Of a stretch of 14,486 nucleotides of DNA, positions 12,669 through 14,486 are shown in pieces. Both the position numbers and the translations under genes were made by a program. The notes under the pieces are model-generated. The model saw nothing but the letters and a program-made list of their open reading frames with translations, ran no database searches and had not been told where the DNA came from. The DNA comes from JALRBM01 sp964477195 (GTDB lineage: Bacteria > Patescibacteriota > Saccharimonadia > Saccharimonadales > Saccharimonadaceae): assembly GCA_964477195.1 (NCBI GenBank), contig CAYZCX010000022.1, forward strand, positions 1 through 14,486, written 5' to 3'. The stretch's first letter is position 1. Each line of letters starts with the position of its first letter.

Positions 12669-13739
12669 CTAGCCTCTCATCAAGCGCTCAAATTCCGTTA
12701 AATCGACGGCAAAGTCACGTGCATCGTCATATGTCACCGTGCCATTCTGAATAAGACTGACGAGCGTGCGATCCATCGTTTGCATTCCTTGATCGGCTCC
12801 TGTTTGGATAACTGCATCAAGTTGATGTGATTTACCTTCACGGATAATATTACGAACTGCTGGATTAGCAACCAAAATTTCTGCAGCCGCGACGCGACCA
12901 CCGCCAATAGCGGGAACAAGACGCTGCGAGCAGATCGCCATCAAAATATTCGAGAGTTGTGCGCGAATCTGCGGCTGCTGATGCGGAGGAAATACGTCGA
13001 TCATACGGTCGATCGACTGCGCGGCGCTGTTGGTGTGAAGTGTCGCAAATACGAGGTGGCCTGTTTCCGCGATGGTAATGGCCGCCGAAATAGTCTCCAG
13101 GTCACGCATCTCACCGATAAGCACTACATCGGGATCCTGACGAAGACTCGAACGGAGCGCCGCTGAGAACGAATAAGTATCGTAGTGAACTTCTCGCTGT
13201 ACCACCACCGACTTCTTTGACTTATGGGTAAATTCGATTGGATCCTCAATAGTAATGATATGATCGGCACGTTCACTATTAATCTTGTCGACAAGTGCTG
13301 CAAGAGTCGTGGACTTACCCGAACCCGTTGGTCCGGTAACGAGCACAAGCCCTCGAGGAAAGTCAGCAAAACCCAGCACTACAGGCGGCATACCGAGCTC
13401 TGTAACAGATTTTATTTCATTTGGAATCAAACGCAGTGCGGCCGCTAGATTGCCTCGCTCGTGAAAGGCATTGACGCGAAAGCGCCCTAGGGTACCAAAT
13501 GCGAAACTGAAGTCGAATTCTTTATCTTTTAAGAGAATCTGCTGCTGATCTTGATCAAGAATAGCAAATACAAGTGATTCTACCGCGGGTTCATCGAGTG
13601 GGCTATATCCTGGAATCGGCGAAAGGCTTCCATCAACGCGAAGCATCGGTGGCAAACCAACTTGAAGATGGAGGTCAGAGGCACGTTTCTTGATTACCTC
13701 TTCTAGTAGCACCTCTATTCGTAGTTCTTGGTTATTCAT
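12669..13739 (-). CDS. pilT: Pilus retraction ATPase PilT, 356 aa
   Basis: Hexameric cytoplasmic motor that powers pilus retraction. The N-terminal PAS-like domain begins ASDLHLQVGLPPMLRVDG (20-37). The ATPase core has Walker A GPTGSGKS (136-143), the Asp box TIEDPIEF (163-170), Walker B with catalytic Glu in DVVLIGEMRD (204-213, E210) and the His box TGHLVFATLHTNSA (226-239). The PilT-specific C-terminal motif AVRNIIREGK (294-303; usual AIRNLIRE) is present, which separates it from PilB and argues for retraction. AGGGTGGAG lies before the ATG, 13 bases after the pilB stop. Presence of PilT implies dynamic pili that could support twitching, attachment or DNA uptake. PilU-type function is less likely given the single copy here. 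Confidence 0.96.
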   Translation of the reverse strand: MNNQELRIEVLLEEVIKKRASDLHLQVGLPPMLRVDGSLSPIPGYSPLDEPAVESLVFAILDQDQQQILLKDKEFDFSFAFGTLGRFRVNAFHERGNLAAALRLIPNEIKSVTELGMPPVVLGFADFPRGLVLVTGPTGSGKSTTLAALVDKINSERADHIITIEDPIEFTHKSKKSVVVQREVHYDTYSFSAALRSSLRQDPDVVLIGEMRDLETISAAITIAETGHLVFATLHTNSAAQSIDRMIDVFPPHQQPQIRAQLSNILMAICSQRLVPAIGGGRVAAAEILVANPAVRNIIREGKSHQLDAVIQTGADQGMQTMDRTLVSLIQNGTVTYDDARDFAVDLTEFERLMRG

Positions 13740-13752
13740 TTCTCCACCCTTC

Positions 13753-14486
13753 TTATACTGTATCGGCCGTTACCCGGTTAACTTCTTCAAGCGTTGTAAG
13801 ACCCTGAAGTGACTTGAGATACCCATCTTGGCGCATCGTAATCATTCCTTGTTCGACTGCTTTTCGTTCAATTTCGCGACTTGTTGCGCGTGAAACGATT
13901 AAATTCTGAATCTCTTCGGTGACATCCATCACTTCATAGAGTCCAGCGCGTCCAGAATATCCACGAGGTGTCTGAGGTGTATCCCGCCCCTTCACTAAAG
14001 TATAAGCGCTTTGCCCGGCTAGGGGCAAGTCTTTATATCCTAAATCTTCAGAAACTCGCGCAACGTCATTCTTTGTACGGGGTAACAAGTGACCAACGGT
14101 CGTCATTATATTCTGGGTTTCGATAGGCGTTGATTGGTAAGCATCACGTTTTGTTGACACGCGCCGGACGAGTCGCTGCCCAATAATCGTATTGACCGTG
14201 CTGGCAATAAGAAACGGCTCTACTCCCATATCAAGCAGACGAGGTAGGACCCCTGCGGCCGAATTAGTGTGGAGCGTACTAAATACCAAGTGACCGGTCA
14301 ATGCGGCCTGCACGGCAAGCTGAGCAGTCTCGGCGTCACGAATCTCACCCACCATCACAATATCAGGATCCTGACGAAGAATAGAGCGAAGACCGTTGGC
14401 GAATGTCAGCCCTACCTCAGCATTTACCTGAATCTGATTAACACCGTCCATTTTGTATTCGACCGGATCCTCAAGCGTCACGATAT
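13753..14486 (-). CDS. pilB: Pilus extension ATPase PilB/GspE, C-terminal part (cut by window edge)
   Basis: Hexameric motor for pilus assembly. Only about the last 244 residues are in the window; the N-terminal domains and Walker A lie beyond the right edge. Visible are the Asp box (TLEDPVEY), Walker B DIVMVGEIRD, the His box TGHLVFSTLHTNSA and the QRLVRR segment. The C-terminal GLTTLEEVNRVT ending is typical of PilB. The zinc-binding tetracysteine motif found in most PilB/GspE proteins is missing: where RRxCxxC is expected the sequence reads RRVSTKRDAY, and where GCxxCxxTGYxGR is expected it reads GRDTPQTPRGYSGR. The gene is first of the visible pilB-pilT-pilC-pilin series. An internal GTG at 14481 is not a start; the frame continues off the edge. 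Confidence 0.95.
   Translation of the reverse strand, partial: IVTLEDPVEYKMDGVNQIQVNAEVGLTFANGLRSILRQDPDIVMVGEIRDAETAQLAVQAALTGHLVFSTLHTNSAAGVLPRLLDMGVEPFLIASTVNTIIGQRLVRRVSTKRDAYQSTPIETQNIMTTVGHLLPRTKNDVARVSEDLGYKDLPLAGQSAYTLVKGRDTPQTPRGYSGRAGLYEVMDVTEEIQNLIVSRATSREIERKAVEQGMITMRQDGYLKSLQGLTTLEEVNRVTADTV

Noticed and set aside
13100..14370. Near-repeat around TCAGGATCCTGACGAAG in pilT and pilB
   Set aside because: Explained by paralogy: both encode the same Walker B-proximal segment (RQDPD) of related ATPases.

Overview
The window looks like a compact bacterial chromosome segment from the Candidate Phyla Radiation (Patescibacteria), most likely Saccharibacteria (TM7). This rests on inference: densely packed genes with overlapping ends, a type IV pilus cluster built from small prepilin-like proteins, a nucleoside-diphosphate kinase with an insertion, a lone Xer recombinase, and moderate GC. 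Nothing here is clade-diagnostic on its own. TGA is used as a normal stop (the acetyltransferase gene), so the TGA=Gly code of Gracilibacteria/Absconditabacteria does not apply.

Left part (1-1830, + strand): the 3' end of tRNA-Asp(GTC) with its terminator, a GNAT acetyltransferase, a 107-aa protein of unknown function with its own promoter, a strong and possibly switching hairpin, and a Nudix hydrolase gene broken by a frameshift.

Middle part (1832-5648, - strand): a uppP-ndk pair (lipid-carrier recycling, nucleotide balance), then an apparent transcription unit that starts with tRNA-Arg(CCT) and continues through a membrane PH-domain protein, a membrane-anchored parvulin-type foldase and a Mn-type superoxide dismutase. 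A Xer-type tyrosine recombinase (5698-6612, + strand) is divergent from uppP.

Right part (6613-14486, - strand): a type IV pilus (T4P) biogenesis locus. In transcription order it reads pilB (cut by the window edge), pilT, pilC, the major pilin, a terminator, prepilin peptidase pilD, and four minor prepilins in the order H-I-J-K. PilB and PilT are the extension and retraction ATPases, PilC is the inner-membrane platform, PilD cleaves the prepilins, and the four minor pilins probably form the priming/tip complex. Every pilin-like protein has an even number of extracytoplasmic cysteines, which suggests disulfide-stabilised subunits.

The most notable cross-cutting signal is regulatory. Five operon-leading genes (Nudix, uppP, xer, pilD, first minor pilin) have a -10-like box ending only 6-9 nt before the start codon, with no usable Shine-Dalgarno. 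Most operon-internal genes have clear Shine-Dalgarno sequences. This points to leaderless mRNAs for operon heads. No CRISPR array, insertion sequence, phage or clearly novel defence system was seen, and no gene-free stretch exceeds about 145 bases.
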